NCBI GenBank assembly: GCA_910584475.1
Contig: CAJUBD010000032.1
Span: 1-17,122 of the forward strand
Direction of reading: 5' to 3'
DNA length: 17,122 bases
From: an uncultured Treponema sp.
Lineage (GTDB): Bacteria; Spirochaetota; Spirochaetia; Treponematales; Treponemataceae
In this document: piece after piece, positions 1 through 7,630 of the stretch
Layout: each line of letters begins with the position of its first letter
Position numbering within the stretch: the stretch's first letter is position 1
Made by a program: the position numbers and the translations under genes
Notes under the pieces: generated by a model
Database searches by the model: none
The model's input: the letters and a program-made list of their open reading frames with translations, nothing else
What the model was told of the DNA's origin: nothing

Positions 1-236
1 TTAGGATTTTACCATATCATTCCCTTCCTGTAAATTCTTTCATGCTGAAGCCGTGCCGACGCGGGGTATCGGGGAGATACCCCCCCCCAATCTATCCCGC
101 AAATCTTACTCCAGGAAAATATTGTTTCGCCCTGCGCACATGATGCACGGGCTATTCCAAGCACGAGCACAAGGATTTGATTGAAACCGTCAGCGCGGCG
201 TTTCGTTTGGTTTCTGCGTAAGCATCGGCGCAGGTA
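1..236. other. Gene-free left edge with a C9 tract and a small hairpin
   Basis: I see no convincing gene here. Positions 63-70 and 76-83 (GGGGTATC / GATACCCC) form an 8-bp stem that runs into a nine-C homopolymer at 80-88. A short open stretch in the + direction, 144-221, ends in TAA. It could be the decayed tail of an upstream gene, but it has no start or recognisable motif. Nothing else is supported. Confidence 0.4.
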
Positions 237-276
237 TTACAAAACGAGGTCGTTTTAAGGCGACCTCGTTTTGTAA
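237..276. terminator. Perfect 16-bp inverted repeat, possible terminator of an upstream gene
   Basis: Positions 237-252 are exactly complementary to 261-276, with an 8-base loop (TTTTAAGG). The stem carries ACGAGGTCG/CGACCTCGT with A/T-rich outer pairs, so an RNA from either strand would fold stably. The T tract after the right arm is short (the stem ends TTTTGTAA), so a classical intrinsic terminator is likely but not certain. The right arm also overlaps a weak possible -35 (TTGTAA, 271-276) for the gene starting at 313, with TATGCT at 293-298. The hairpin could therefore be regulatory instead. Confidence 0.5.
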
Positions 277-312
277 CATACAGATTTTTCAATATGCTGC
301 AAAAGCATAGTT

Positions 313-1719
313 TTGTATAAAAACAAAGTATTTGTAATAGTTCGTGTTTTGTGCAATAATCAAATTATAAACACGATTTCACTTGCAATAATTTTTTTTC
401 GTTTCCGTGCAAACGCAGGAAAGCCGCGTGAAGTAATCCTTGCATCGCAAGAAAAGGCGTTGCGGAAAATGTTGCGCTTCGCTTTTGAAAATTCAGAATA
501 TTATAATAAAACTTTTGGTGCGGCTGGAATAACTCGCGAGAACATTTCTTCGATGCCACTTTCGCAGTTTCCAATGCTGGACAAAGATTCTTTGATGCGG
601 AATTTTGACTCTATCGTAACAAAAAAAGATTTGTGTCAAAGTGAAATCGCTGCGTTTGTTGAAAGTGATTCGTCTGTGAACAATGCGCTGTTCAAGAATA
701 AATATCACATCGTTCATTCTTCGGGAAGCACTGGCGTTCCGCGATATTTTGTTTACGATGATGATGCTTGGCAGAAAATGCTTTTGGGTATAACTCGCGG
801 TGCGTTGTGGGGAATGAGCGCGAAGGAGATTCTTTCGCTCTTGAAAAATCGTCCTAAAATCTTGTATGTCGCTGCGACCAACGGACGCTATGGTGGTGCG
901 ATGGCAATCGGCGACGGAATAAGAAATCTTCATGCACGACAGAAATTCTTGGATATCGGCGAGCCTTTTGAAAATTGGCGGAAAATGCTGCGCGACATTA
1001 AAAGCGACCTTATCATTGGTTATCCTTCTGCGATAAAAATTTTGGCGGAGAAGTTTTCCAACGAGATTTCCGAACTGAAAATAAAACGGGTTGTTTCCTG
1101 TGGCGAACCTCTTTCTCGCAATCTGCGGAATTTTATCGAACGAAAATTCAATTGTCCTGTAATCAATTTTTACGGAGCGAGCGAGAGTCTTGCGCTTGGC
1201 GTAGAGGGCAGTTCAAGTGATTCAATGTTTCTTTTTGACGATTTGAATTTTATCGAAATTGTTGACGGAAAAATGTTCCTGACCTGCCTTTACAATTTTA
1301 CTCAGCCGCTCATTCGTTATCAACTGAACGATCGCCTTGAACTTCTTTCGAGCGATGCAAATGAAAAAGAGCAATGCAATTTCACAAAATCACGCGTGTT
1401 GCTTTCTCGCGATGAGGACGTGCTTTGGTTCACGAGGGAAGATGGCGAACAGGATTTTCTGCATCCACTTTCTGTGGAAGGACTTTGCGTTGAAGGCTTG
1501 CTCGACTATCAGTTTGAAAAAAAATCAGAAGCGGAATTTGAAATGAAAATTCAAGTTTCACAAAGCGCGGATAAAAAATTTGTTTGTGGCAAAATCAGAA
1601 AACTTATGGATGATTTTATGCTTCAAAAAAGAATTGATTTTGTCCGTTATAAGATTACACTCGTGGATTACATCGCGGTGAATCCAACAACTGGCAAAAA
1701 GCAACTGATTGTTGCATAG
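313..1719 (+). CDS. Phenylacetate-CoA ligase-like (PaaK/CapK-type) adenylate-forming enzyme
   Basis: This is a 468-residue member of the AMP-forming acyl-CoA ligase superfamily, which activates a carboxylic acid with ATP to an acyl-adenylate and usually passes it to CoA or another thiol. The substrate cannot be read from sequence. The P-loop-like AMP motif SSGSTGVP lies at residues 136-143 and YGASES (the [YF]GxTE-type motif) at 287-292. An RYxxxD stretch follows near residue 340, and the C-terminal subdomain ends with a TGKK segment that would supply the catalytic lysine. The N-terminal helix pattern (LASQEKALRKML, then YYNKTF) matches PaaK/CapK relatives. The start is TTG at 313; no good ribosome binding site precedes it, and TTG at 349 is possible, so the first 35 residues are uncertain. 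It is the first gene of a five-gene operon, 33 bases before the beta-helix gene. The family is certain at superfamily level; the role is inferred only. Confidence 0.85.
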   Translation: MYKNKVFVIVRVLCNNQIINTISLAIIFFRFRANAGKPREVILASQEKALRKMLRFAFENSEYYNKTFGAAGITRENISSMPLSQFPMLDKDSLMRNFDSIVTKKDLCQSEIAAFVESDSSVNNALFKNKYHIVHSSGSTGVPRYFVYDDDAWQKMLLGITRGALWGMSAKEILSLLKNRPKILYVAATNGRYGGAMAIGDGIRNLHARQKFLDIGEPFENWRKMLRDIKSDLIIGYPSAIKILAEKFSNEISELKIKRVVSCGEPLSRNLRNFIERKFNCPVINFYGASESLALGVEGSSSDSMFLFDDLNFIEIVDGKMFLTCLYNFTQPLIRYQLNDRLELLSSDANEKEQCNFTKSRVLLSRDEDVLWFTREDGEQDFLHPLSVEGLCVEGLLDYQFEKKSEAEFEMKIQVSQSADKKFVCGKIRKLMDDFMLQKRIDFVRYKITLVDYIAVNPTTGKKQLIVA

Positions 1720-1752
1720 ATGATTTGAAAGTATTTTGGTATGGAGGAAAAT

Positions 1753-2613
1753 ATGAGAACCATTATTGAAAACAAGAATTTTGACGAAGAGCGTGCGCTC
1801 TACTTTATGCAAAACGCAGATATTCGGAATTGCGTGTTCGCAGGTCCTGCCGATGGTGAATCATCGCTCAAGGAATCCCGCGATGTAAATTTGTTTGACT
1901 GTAAATTTTCTTTGCGCTATCCACTTTGGCATGTGAAAAAATTTGAAATGCACAACTGTTCGATGGACGAGCTTTCTCGCGCGGCACTTTGGTATTCTAA
2001 CGATGGAAAAATTTCCAACTGTACTTTGAGTGGAATAAAAGCCGTTCGCGAATGCAATAGAATTCAAATCGAAGGTTCTAAGATTGTTTCTCCAGAATTT
2101 GGATGGAAGAGTTCAGGTATTGCTCTTGAAAATTCCGAATTGGAAGCGGAATATGTCTTTATGGACAGTCGCGATGTTTCTTTGGAAAATGTTCGTATGA
2201 AAGGGAAGTATTCATTCCAGTATATGGAAAATCTGCAAATCGAAAATTCCGTGTTGGATACAAAGGACGCGTTTTGGCACAGCAAGAATGTCACCGTGCA
2301 AAATAGCGTCATCAAAGGCGAATATTTGGCGTGGTTTTCTGACGGACTTACGTTGATTGACTGTGAAATCATCGGAACGCAGCCGCTTTGTTATTGCAAG
2401 AATTTGCGTTTGTATAATTGTACAATGCGCGGTTGCGATTTGGCATTTGAAAATTCTGATGTTCAGGCGGAAATTTGCGGACATGTCGATTCTATAAAAA
2501 ATCCGAAAAGCGGCACAATCATTTGTGATAGCGTTGGTGAAATTGTTCGCGGCGATGAAGTCGTAGATTGCAACGGAAAAGTGCAACTGCGAGAGAAATG
2601 TGAATGTGCATGA
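1753..2613 (+). CDS. DUF3737-like right-handed beta-helix protein
   Basis: This 286-residue protein is built from about a dozen degenerate rungs of roughly 20 residues, each carrying an [N/D/E]-[C/S/V]-x-[hydrophobic] turn: NCVF, DCKF, NCSM, NCTL, GSKI, NSEL, NVRM, NSVL, NSVI, DCEI, NCTM, NSDV. This is the signature of a right-handed parallel beta-helix. The N-terminus (IIENKNFDEERALYFMQN) and the overall pattern match the DUF3737 family as I remember it. That family has no established activity; pectin-lyase-like folds bind or cleave glycans, but no catalytic residues can be assigned. There is no signal peptide, so it is probably cytoplasmic. I chose ATG 1753 because GGAGG at 1743-1747 sits five bases upstream, whereas the in-frame ATG at 1741 overlaps that site. 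It lies in the operon between the ligase and the small helical protein. Confidence 0.85.
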   Translation: MRTIIENKNFDEERALYFMQNADIRNCVFAGPADGESSLKESRDVNLFDCKFSLRYPLWHVKKFEMHNCSMDELSRAALWYSNDGKISNCTLSGIKAVRECNRIQIEGSKIVSPEFGWKSSGIALENSELEAEYVFMDSRDVSLENVRMKGKYSFQYMENLQIENSVLDTKDAFWHSKNVTVQNSVIKGEYLAWFSDGLTLIDCEIIGTQPLCYCKNLRLYNCTMRGCDLAFENSDVQAEICGHVDSIKNPKSGTIICDSVGEIVRGDEVVDCNGKVQLREKCECA

Positions 2614-2630
2614 TTGAGAGGATACTAAAA

Positions 2631-2840
2631 ATGACGGAAAATGAAATTTCTGAAAATCTACAAGCTGCTGGTTGTACTCAAGCGAAAGGAATGCTCGATT
2701 CATTTGCAATGTGTGATACAGAGGAAAAGTTGCGTTTGCTCGAAAAACAGCGTTTTCGGATTTTGCAGAATCTTCACAAATACGAAAGACGGATAGATTG
2801 CCTTGATTATCTTATGCATAGATTGAGGTGCGGAGAATGA
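2631..2840 (+). CDS. Small helical protein, 69 residues, function unknown
   Basis: It starts at ATG 2631 with GAGAGGA (2616-2622) eight bases upstream; an upstream in-frame ATG at 2604 lacks a ribosome binding site. The product is charged and predicted helical. An N-terminal half rich in E/N/Q leads into a heptad-like stretch (EEKLRLLEKQRFRILQNLH) and a closing CLDYLMHRL helix, suggesting a coiled-coil hairpin. It resembles small hypothetical proteins of the type LLKKQR...IDCLDYLIYKL that I associate with anaerobic bacteria, without known function. The stop codon overlaps the start of the next gene (ATGA at 2837-2840), so its translation is probably coupled to the ABC ATPase. An adaptor or regulator of the transporter is a guess from context. 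Confidence 0.75.
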   Translation: MTENEISENLQAAGCTQAKGMLDSFAMCDTEEKLRLLEKQRFRILQNLHKYERRIDCLDYLMHRLRCGE

Positions 2841-3610
2841 AGACAAATCGTGAAGTTCTGATTTCCGCAAAGAATGTAAAAAAGTCGGCTGGCGGCACGG
2901 ACATCCTGCTTGGAATAAATTTGGAAATTTTCGCAGGGGATTTTACTGTGATAATGGGCGCATCTGGTTCCGGGAAATCCACGCTTCTCTACAGTTTGAG
3001 CGGTATGGATAAGGCGACCAGCGGAACTATTTTTTACAAGGATACGGAAATTTCCTCCGCGAGCGAAAAACAACTTGCCCGACTTCGCGCAACGGAATTT
3101 TCGTTTGTGTTCCAGCAAATGCATTTGGTGAGCAATCTGACGCTTTTGGAAAATATGTTGGTAGCAGGATATGCAAGTGAATGTGCTTCAAGAAAGGAAC
3201 GAGCAAAAATTCCATCAAAAGAAATGTATAAGCGAACCGCGGCGCTTGTTCAAAAAATGGGACTTGAAAAAGCGGCGAAAAAATTTCCTTCTCAAGTTTC
3301 TGGAGGAGAGTCGCAACGAGCGGCAATCGCGCGGGCTATAGTTTCACATCCAAAAATACTTTTTGCCGATGAGCCAACAGGTTCTCTTAACAAGGCGAAT
3401 TCGGATGAGGTGCTAAAACTTTTTTCCGCACTCAACGTGGAAGGGCTTTCAATTCTTATGGTAACGCACGACAAAAATGCCGCGCTTTGCGGAAACAGAA
3501 TCCTTTATTTGGAAGACGGTCGCATTCGGGGCGGACTTAATTTTGAAACAGCTGATAAATCGGAGCGGGAAAAAATGCTTGAGGCATGGCTCAAGGAAAT
3601 GGAATGGTGA
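2837..3610 (+). CDS. ABC transporter ATP-binding protein, MacB/LolD class
   Basis: This 257-residue nucleotide-binding subunit hydrolyses ATP to power the FtsX-type permease encoded next. All core motifs are present: Walker A GASGSGKST at 41-49, Q-loop VFQQ at 91-94, ABC signature SGGESQR from 155, Walker B ILFADEP at 174-180 with the catalytic glutamate at 179, and the H-loop histidine at 211 in VTHD. The pattern FADEPTGSLN is characteristic of the MacB/LolD/BceA branch, whose members work by mechanotransmission across the inner membrane. I chose ATG 2837 because it forms an ATGA overlap with the preceding stop and has GAGGTG seven bases upstream. A GTG at 2828 is in frame but less likely. 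The insert between Q-loop and signature is ordinary in length. Substrate unknown. Confidence 0.93.
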   Translation: MKTNREVLISAKNVKKSAGGTDILLGINLEIFAGDFTVIMGASGSGKSTLLYSLSGMDKATSGTIFYKDTEISSASEKQLARLRATEFSFVFQQMHLVSNLTLLENMLVAGYASECASRKERAKIPSKEMYKRTAALVQKMGLEKAAKKFPSQVSGGESQRAAIARAIVSHPKILFADEPTGSLNKANSDEVLKLFSALNVEGLSILMVTHDKNAALCGNRILYLEDGRIRGGLNFETADKSEREKMLEAWLKEMEW

Positions 3611-5952
3611 TGTTTTCTCTCCTTTTAAAATCTTTTTCACGACGACAGCGTTCTGCAATCGCTTCGATTTTGTGCATGGTTTTTCTCGCGGTGTTGTGCG
3701 CGTTTTCTTCGAGCGCTATTTTTTTCAGTGGAAAGAAGTCTGTATTGCAAAAAATGAATTCGCTCGGCTTTGGCGATTTTACGATTTGGACGAACAGCAA
3801 CGATAAATCGCTTGTTGCAGAAGTTGCAAAAATCGACGGAGTAAAAAATGTGACGGCTCAAAAAATAATTTTTTCTGGCTACGAAATTACAGGAGTGTTT
3901 TCTGACAATGACGGCGAACTCATCTTGCCGAGTGAACAGTTTCACTACAATTTTATTGATGAAAACGGAGAGAAAATTACAGAACAAACCATTCTTCCGG
4001 GAACAATTTTTATTTCTCCTGCGTTGAAATCCCGTTTTGACGTAGAAATCGGAAGCAAAATTAATTTTGAAATCTCTGCAATCGATAAAACAGATGGTGG
4101 AACAAGAACATTTACTGTGGCGGGATTTTTTGAAGATGCATTTATGGGAAGCGCGATGATAGATATGAAAAGTTTTTTGATTTGCGCCGAAGACTTTTTT
4201 GAAGTTGAAAATCAACTTGCTGTTACAGACAAAAACGATGTGCTTGCAAAATCAGGTGCGATGCTTCATATAGACATTCATGCGGAATATACGATTCGCA
4301 AAATAAATCAGCAGATCCAAAGCGAAACGCGAGTTCCTCTTTTTACGGAATTTTCCTATACACGAAATTCGATTTTTAATTATATGATTTTGTTGCAAAC
4401 CATTTTGTGCGGAGTTATGTTTGTTTTTTCGCTGGTGCTAATTGCAACGGTGTTCATTGTAATTGCTCACACGCTTTCGGGAATCCTTGAGCAAGAAAAG
4501 AAAAATATGGCTGCTTTCAAAACTCTTGGAATAACGGCCGCGCACATTCGCATTTCTTGCATTTTAATTTATAGCGCGACATTTCTTTTTGGAATCTTGC
4601 TCGGCGCAGCTTTAGGCCTTCCGCTTGCAAAATGCCTCGCTCGTGCGCTTGTATCTTCTACAGGGTTTTTGATTGAAGTTGCGTTCCCACAAATTTTTAT
4701 CATTTTATTTTCTTTTGGATTGCTTTTTCTGCTTGCGTTGTATCTTTTTTGTGCGACAAAAAAAATTGCACGAATTCCGCCAGTTCATATTTATAATGGT
4801 GCGCAAGAGTTGGTGTCTGTAAAAAAATCGGTGTCAGAAATAGCCGGCGAATTGATGCTTGCAAAAATTTCCATTCGTGAAGTTGCCACAAAAAAATCTC
4901 GCTATGTGGGAGTGTTGTTCGTTTCGATTTTACTCGTGATTTTTCTTTCTGTGATTGGAAAAATAGCATCGTGGCTCGGTCCGAACGGAGAAGGACTTGC
5001 GAATGCGTTTTCCGTGGCGGAACACGACTTGGGTGTTCAGCCATTTAATGCGGAAGTGCCGATGGACGAAATCGAACGTGCAGTGAATTGGTATTCTCCG
5101 ATAAAAGAAAAGTACGAACTTGCGATGCAAAGCGTTTCGATAAATGGATTTGCAACTACGACAAATGTTTTGAGCGACACAACTTATTTTCACATTTTGT
5201 CGGGAAGTGAATGTGGTGAAAACGAAATTCTCATTACGCACACAATCGCAAATGAATTGAATTTGAAAATCGGCGACAAAGCAACGGTGAGTTCTCGTGG
5301 GCGCACGACAATATATACGGTAAGTGGAATATACGCTTGCGCAAATGGCATGGGAAATAATATAGGAATGAGCACTGAAGGCTATTCAAAAATCGGTGAC
5401 ATTACAGGCTTTGTTTGGTGCGTTCATTTTATCCAAGAAAACGATGCCTATCGCGACTACGAAATGGAATTCCTCAAGCAAAATTATTCGGGAATTGATG
5501 TGCATACGAACGGTTGGTCGGGACTTTCTGGAATCGTGCGGCTTATGCGCACGATTATCATTTTGTGTTATGCCGTCGCAACTGTTTTTATTTTGATTTC
5601 GGCGATGCTCACGACGCAAAAACTGTTGCAAAGTGAAAGCTCAAATCTTGCGATTTACAAGAGTGTGGGCTTTACTGATGCTGCATTGCGGATTTCTTTT
5701 TCACTGCGATTTTTGCTTGTCGTGATTTTTGGCGGAATTTTTGGTACGGTGATTTCGCTTTTTGTTTCAAGTCCACTCGTTTCCGCTATTTTCAAAACGC
5801 TCGGCATCGGTGAATTCAAATGCGGTATTTCGTTTTTGTCGGTCGTGCTTCCGATTCTCGCGGTGACTGTGGCGTTTGTGTTTTCCGCATGGATTTTTTC
5901 TGGAAAAATAAAACGAGCTAGCATAGTGCAAGTGATTCGGCAGGAAGGTTAA
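3604..5952 (+). CDS. FtsX-type ABC transporter permease with two FtsX domains
   Basis: This protein of about 782 residues has the duplicated MacB/FtsX layout. A membrane helix near residues 16-40 is followed by a 220-residue extracytoplasmic domain and three helices ending near 385 (first FtsX core). A fifth helix near 435-455 leads to a second outer domain of about 190 residues and three final helices (second FtsX core, ending near 770). Both cores contain the family's short cytoplasmic segment (FKTLGITAAHIR and YKSVGFTDAALR). It would pair with the upstream ATPase. ATG 3604 has AAGGA at 3593-3597 at good spacing; ATG 3610 gives a TGATG overlap with the ATPase stop, and ATG 3586 is an alternative. 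The eight-helix single-chain form is typical of exporters or antimicrobial-sensing pumps rather than of LolCE, which uses separate chains. The substrate is not readable. Confidence 0.9.
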   Translation: MVMFSLLLKSFSRRQRSAIASILCMVFLAVLCAFSSSAIFFSGKKSVLQKMNSLGFGDFTIWTNSNDKSLVAEVAKIDGVKNVTAQKIIFSGYEITGVFSDNDGELILPSEQFHYNFIDENGEKITEQTILPGTIFISPALKSRFDVEIGSKINFEISAIDKTDGGTRTFTVAGFFEDAFMGSAMIDMKSFLICAEDFFEVENQLAVTDKNDVLAKSGAMLHIDIHAEYTIRKINQQIQSETRVPLFTEFSYTRNSIFNYMILLQTILCGVMFVFSLVLIATVFIVIAHTLSGILEQEKKNMAAFKTLGITAAHIRISCILIYSATFLFGILLGAALGLPLAKCLARALVSSTGFLIEVAFPQIFIILFSFGLLFLLALYLFCATKKIARIPPVHIYNGAQELVSVKKSVSEIAGELMLAKISIREVATKKSRYVGVLFVSILLVIFLSVIGKIASWLGPNGEGLANAFSVAEHDLGVQPFNAEVPMDEIERAVNWYSPIKEKYELAMQSVSINGFATTTNVLSDTTYFHILSGSECGENEILITHTIANELNLKIGDKATVSSRGRTTIYTVSGIYACANGMGNNIGMSTEGYSKIGDITGFVWCVHFIQENDAYRDYEMEFLKQNYSGIDVHTNGWSGLSGIVRLMRTIIILCYAVATVFILISAMLTTQKLLQSESSNLAIYKSVGFTDAALRISFSLRFLLVVIFGGIFGTVISLFVSSPLVSAIFKTLGIGEFKCGISFLSVVLPILAVTVAFVFSAWIFSGKIKRASIVQVIRQEG

Positions 5953-6081
5953 AAAAAAATGGAAGAAATCTCGGCACTTGGAGTGTTGTCCAATTATTTC
6001 TGTTTCTCGAAATGTGTGTTGTGGCTAGCAAATCCATCAAGAGTTATAAAAAAATTAGTTTTTGATATGACGGAGAAAAAA
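5953..6081 (+). promoter_or_regulatory. Spacer before the exported aldo/keto reductase, weak promoter
   Basis: The permease stop is followed by an A9 run and 129 bases that are open in frame but do not look like protein-coding sequence. A TATAAA at 6045-6050 is the best -10 candidate, but no -35 lies at proper spacing. GGAG at 6072-6075 sets the start of the next gene at ATG 6082. The reductase may be transcribed both from the operon and from here. Confidence 0.3.
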
Positions 6082-7071
6082 ATGAAAAACATTGTTGCTG
6101 TTACGGCACTTTCACTTTTCGCGTTCAACGCCTACGCAAAGGATTCTGGAAGAGCGGCAGTTCAGGAAAATGCTTTTGCACAAGTGTCCGAGTTCAATTT
6201 GAAATCGGCGAAGAATGGAACTGCCCCAAAAATCACATTGAACTCTGGATATGAAATGCCGATTCTTGGGCTTGGCACTTATTCTCTGCGCGGCGAGACT
6301 TGCAAGAAGGCAGTGCGTTCCGCATTGGAACAAGGCATTCGTTTGATTGACACGGCGTTTATGTACGACAATGAAAAAGAAGTCGGCGAGGCGATTCGTG
6401 AGTTTGTAAAAAAATCCGGCGTTCCGCGAGAGGATATTTTTGTCATCACGAAAATATATCCAGGCGAGCAATTTGAAAATCCTGAAAAAGCAATTCAATA
6501 CGCACTTGACACATTGGACATCAGCTATATCGACATGATGCTGCTTCACCATCCTGGTTCTAATGACATAAAGGCGTACAAGGCGATTGAAAAATTCATC
6601 GCTCAAGGGAAAGTCCGTTCGGCTGGCTTGTCGAATTGGTACATCGAAGAAATTGACGATTTCATCGCAAGCGTGAACATCAAGCCTGCGCTCGTGCAAA
6701 ACGAAATCCATCCGTACTATCAGGAAAAAGATGTCGTGCCGTATATGCAGAATTTGGGAATCGCCGTGCAGGCTTGGTATCCGCTTGGCGGCCGCCCTTA
6801 CACTCAAAATTTGCTTTCGGACAAAACGATTGCAAAAATCGCCGCTTCGCACGGCGTGAGTTCCGCGCAGGTGATTTTGCGCTGGCACTTGCAGCGCGGA
6901 GTCGTCGCGATTCCAGGCTCAAGCAATCCCGCTCACATCAAGGAAAATATCAGCGTGTTCAACTTTGAATTGAGCGATGAGGAGATGCAAAAATCGCCGC
7001 GCTTGACAGGAACGAAAAGCACGACTGGTATTAGAAGAGTGGAGCAAGGGCGCGTCGAGAAATGCAGGTAA
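6082..7071 (+). CDS. Exported aldo/keto reductase, C-terminus altered by a one-base deletion
   Basis: It is an NAD(P)H-dependent reductase of the AKR superfamily, (beta/alpha)8 barrel, converting carbonyls to alcohols. The catalytic tetrad is complete: Asp90, Tyr95 (LIDTAFMYD), Lys124 (VITK) and His156 (LLHHP). The first 19 residues form a Sec-type signal peptide (hydrophobic core VAVTALSLFAF, AYA-K cleavage) with no twin arginine, unusual for a cofactor-dependent barrel. GGAG at 6072-6075 fixes the start at ATG 6082. At the A5 run 6989-6993 the frame slips. With one more A the protein would continue MQKIAALDRNEKHDWY and stop at 7032-7034, matching normal AKR tails. As given it reads 12 codons further, to 7071, with a basic nonsense tail. 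This is either a sequencing error or a real frameshift. The barrel is intact but part of the C-terminal substrate loop is lost. Confidence 0.87.
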   Translation: MKNIVAVTALSLFAFNAYAKDSGRAAVQENAFAQVSEFNLKSAKNGTAPKITLNSGYEMPILGLGTYSLRGETCKKAVRSALEQGIRLIDTAFMYDNEKEVGEAIREFVKKSGVPREDIFVITKIYPGEQFENPEKAIQYALDTLDISYIDMMLLHHPGSNDIKAYKAIEKFIAQGKVRSAGLSNWYIEEIDDFIASVNIKPALVQNEIHPYYQEKDVVPYMQNLGIAVQAWYPLGGRPYTQNLLSDKTIAKIAASHGVSSAQVILRWHLQRGVVAIPGSSNPAHIKENISVFNFELSDEEMQKSPRLTGTKSTTGIRRVEQGRVEKCR

Positions 7072-7114
7072 GATAACGGAGCGCCTGCCGTTTCTCGCAA
7101 ATACATCTAGGGCA

Positions 7115-7144
7115 GTTTGCCCAAAATTGCAATTTTGGGCAAAC
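7115..7144. terminator. 30-bp perfect palindrome between convergent genes
   Basis: The 15 bases at 7115-7129 (GTTTGCCCAAAATTG) are exactly complementary to 7130-7144, with no unpaired centre. It lies after the + strand reductase and before the end of the minus-strand acetyltransferase, so it most likely acts as a bidirectional terminator. The stem supplies AATTTT on either strand but no separate U tract. Confidence 0.65.
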
Positions 7145-7169
7145 CTCAATTGAGCGCGTCTTTCAAACT

Positions 7170-7475
7170 TCAACGCCTTCCTCCGACCTTGCAGGAAAGC
7201 GGCGCGTTCGTTTCTAAATGCGGGATTTCCTCATGGCTTTCAAGCCATTTTACGGCGTAGGAGCAGGTGGCGGCGATTTTATTTTCATCCGCTTGTATCT
7301 TTTCGACTGCCGCTTCCATCAACTGCCCCGCGATTCCTTGTCCGCGCAGGGATTCGTCAACAAATGTGTGGTCTATGATGGCGACGCCGTCTTTTGCGGG
7401 GAATGTGATTTCGGCAATAATCTTTCCGTTTTCGTCTTTCGCATAAATGCGAGAATCCTCTATTGTGAAGTTCAT
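7170..7475 (-). CDS. YjdJ-type GNAT N-acetyltransferase (Acetyltransf_CG)
   Basis: A 101-residue single-domain protein of the short GNAT branch represented by E. coli YjdJ. The family transfers acetyl from acetyl-CoA to an amine; the natural substrate of this branch is unknown. The central segment HTFVDESLRGQGIAGQLMEAAV contains the [RQ]xxGxA pyrophosphate-binding loop of acetyl-CoA, and the following ATCSYAVKWLESH is the conserved CSY-W element near the C-terminus. Length is normal for this branch. It starts at ATG 7475 and has no clear ribosome binding site, so the start is chosen by homology. It is convergent with the aldo/keto reductase, separated by the palindrome at 7115, and 155 bases downstream of the LysR gene on the same strand, so it may lie in that transcript. 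Confidence 0.88.
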   Translation of the reverse strand: MNFTIEDSRIYAKDENGKIIAEITFPAKDGVAIIDHTFVDESLRGQGIAGQLMEAAVEKIQADENKIAATCSYAVKWLESHEEIPHLETNAPLSCKVGGRR

Positions 7476-7522
7476 ATCATGAATATAAAGAAAAATTTGA
7501 AATTCTGCAACTGGTTGGACGT

Positions 7523-7556
7523 TAAAATCGGCGACTGATTGTTGCCGTTGATTTTA
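7523..7556 (-). terminator. Weak hairpin after the LysR gene
   Basis: TAAAATC-GGC at 7523-7532 pairs with GCC-GTT-GATTTTA at 7544-7556, leaving a three-base bulge. It lies just downstream of the minus-strand LysR stop and before the acetyltransferase start. It could attenuate read-through, but the U tract lies inside the stem, so the call is tentative. Confidence 0.3.
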
Positions 7557-7630
7557 GGTTGATTTTTTTCACAAATGAAAACTCGCTTGTTCACTGCGAA
7601 CGGCAAGGCTCGGTCAGGCTTGCTCTGAGG

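Noticed and set aside
144..221. Tail of an upstream gene ending in TAA at 219-221
   Set aside because: The open stretch is 25 codons and has no recognisable motif; it could be chance.
3637..4215. Long minus-strand open frames opposite the permease and other genes
   Set aside because: They are antisense to clear coding regions, lack ribosome binding sites and show basic, Cys/His-rich nonsense composition.
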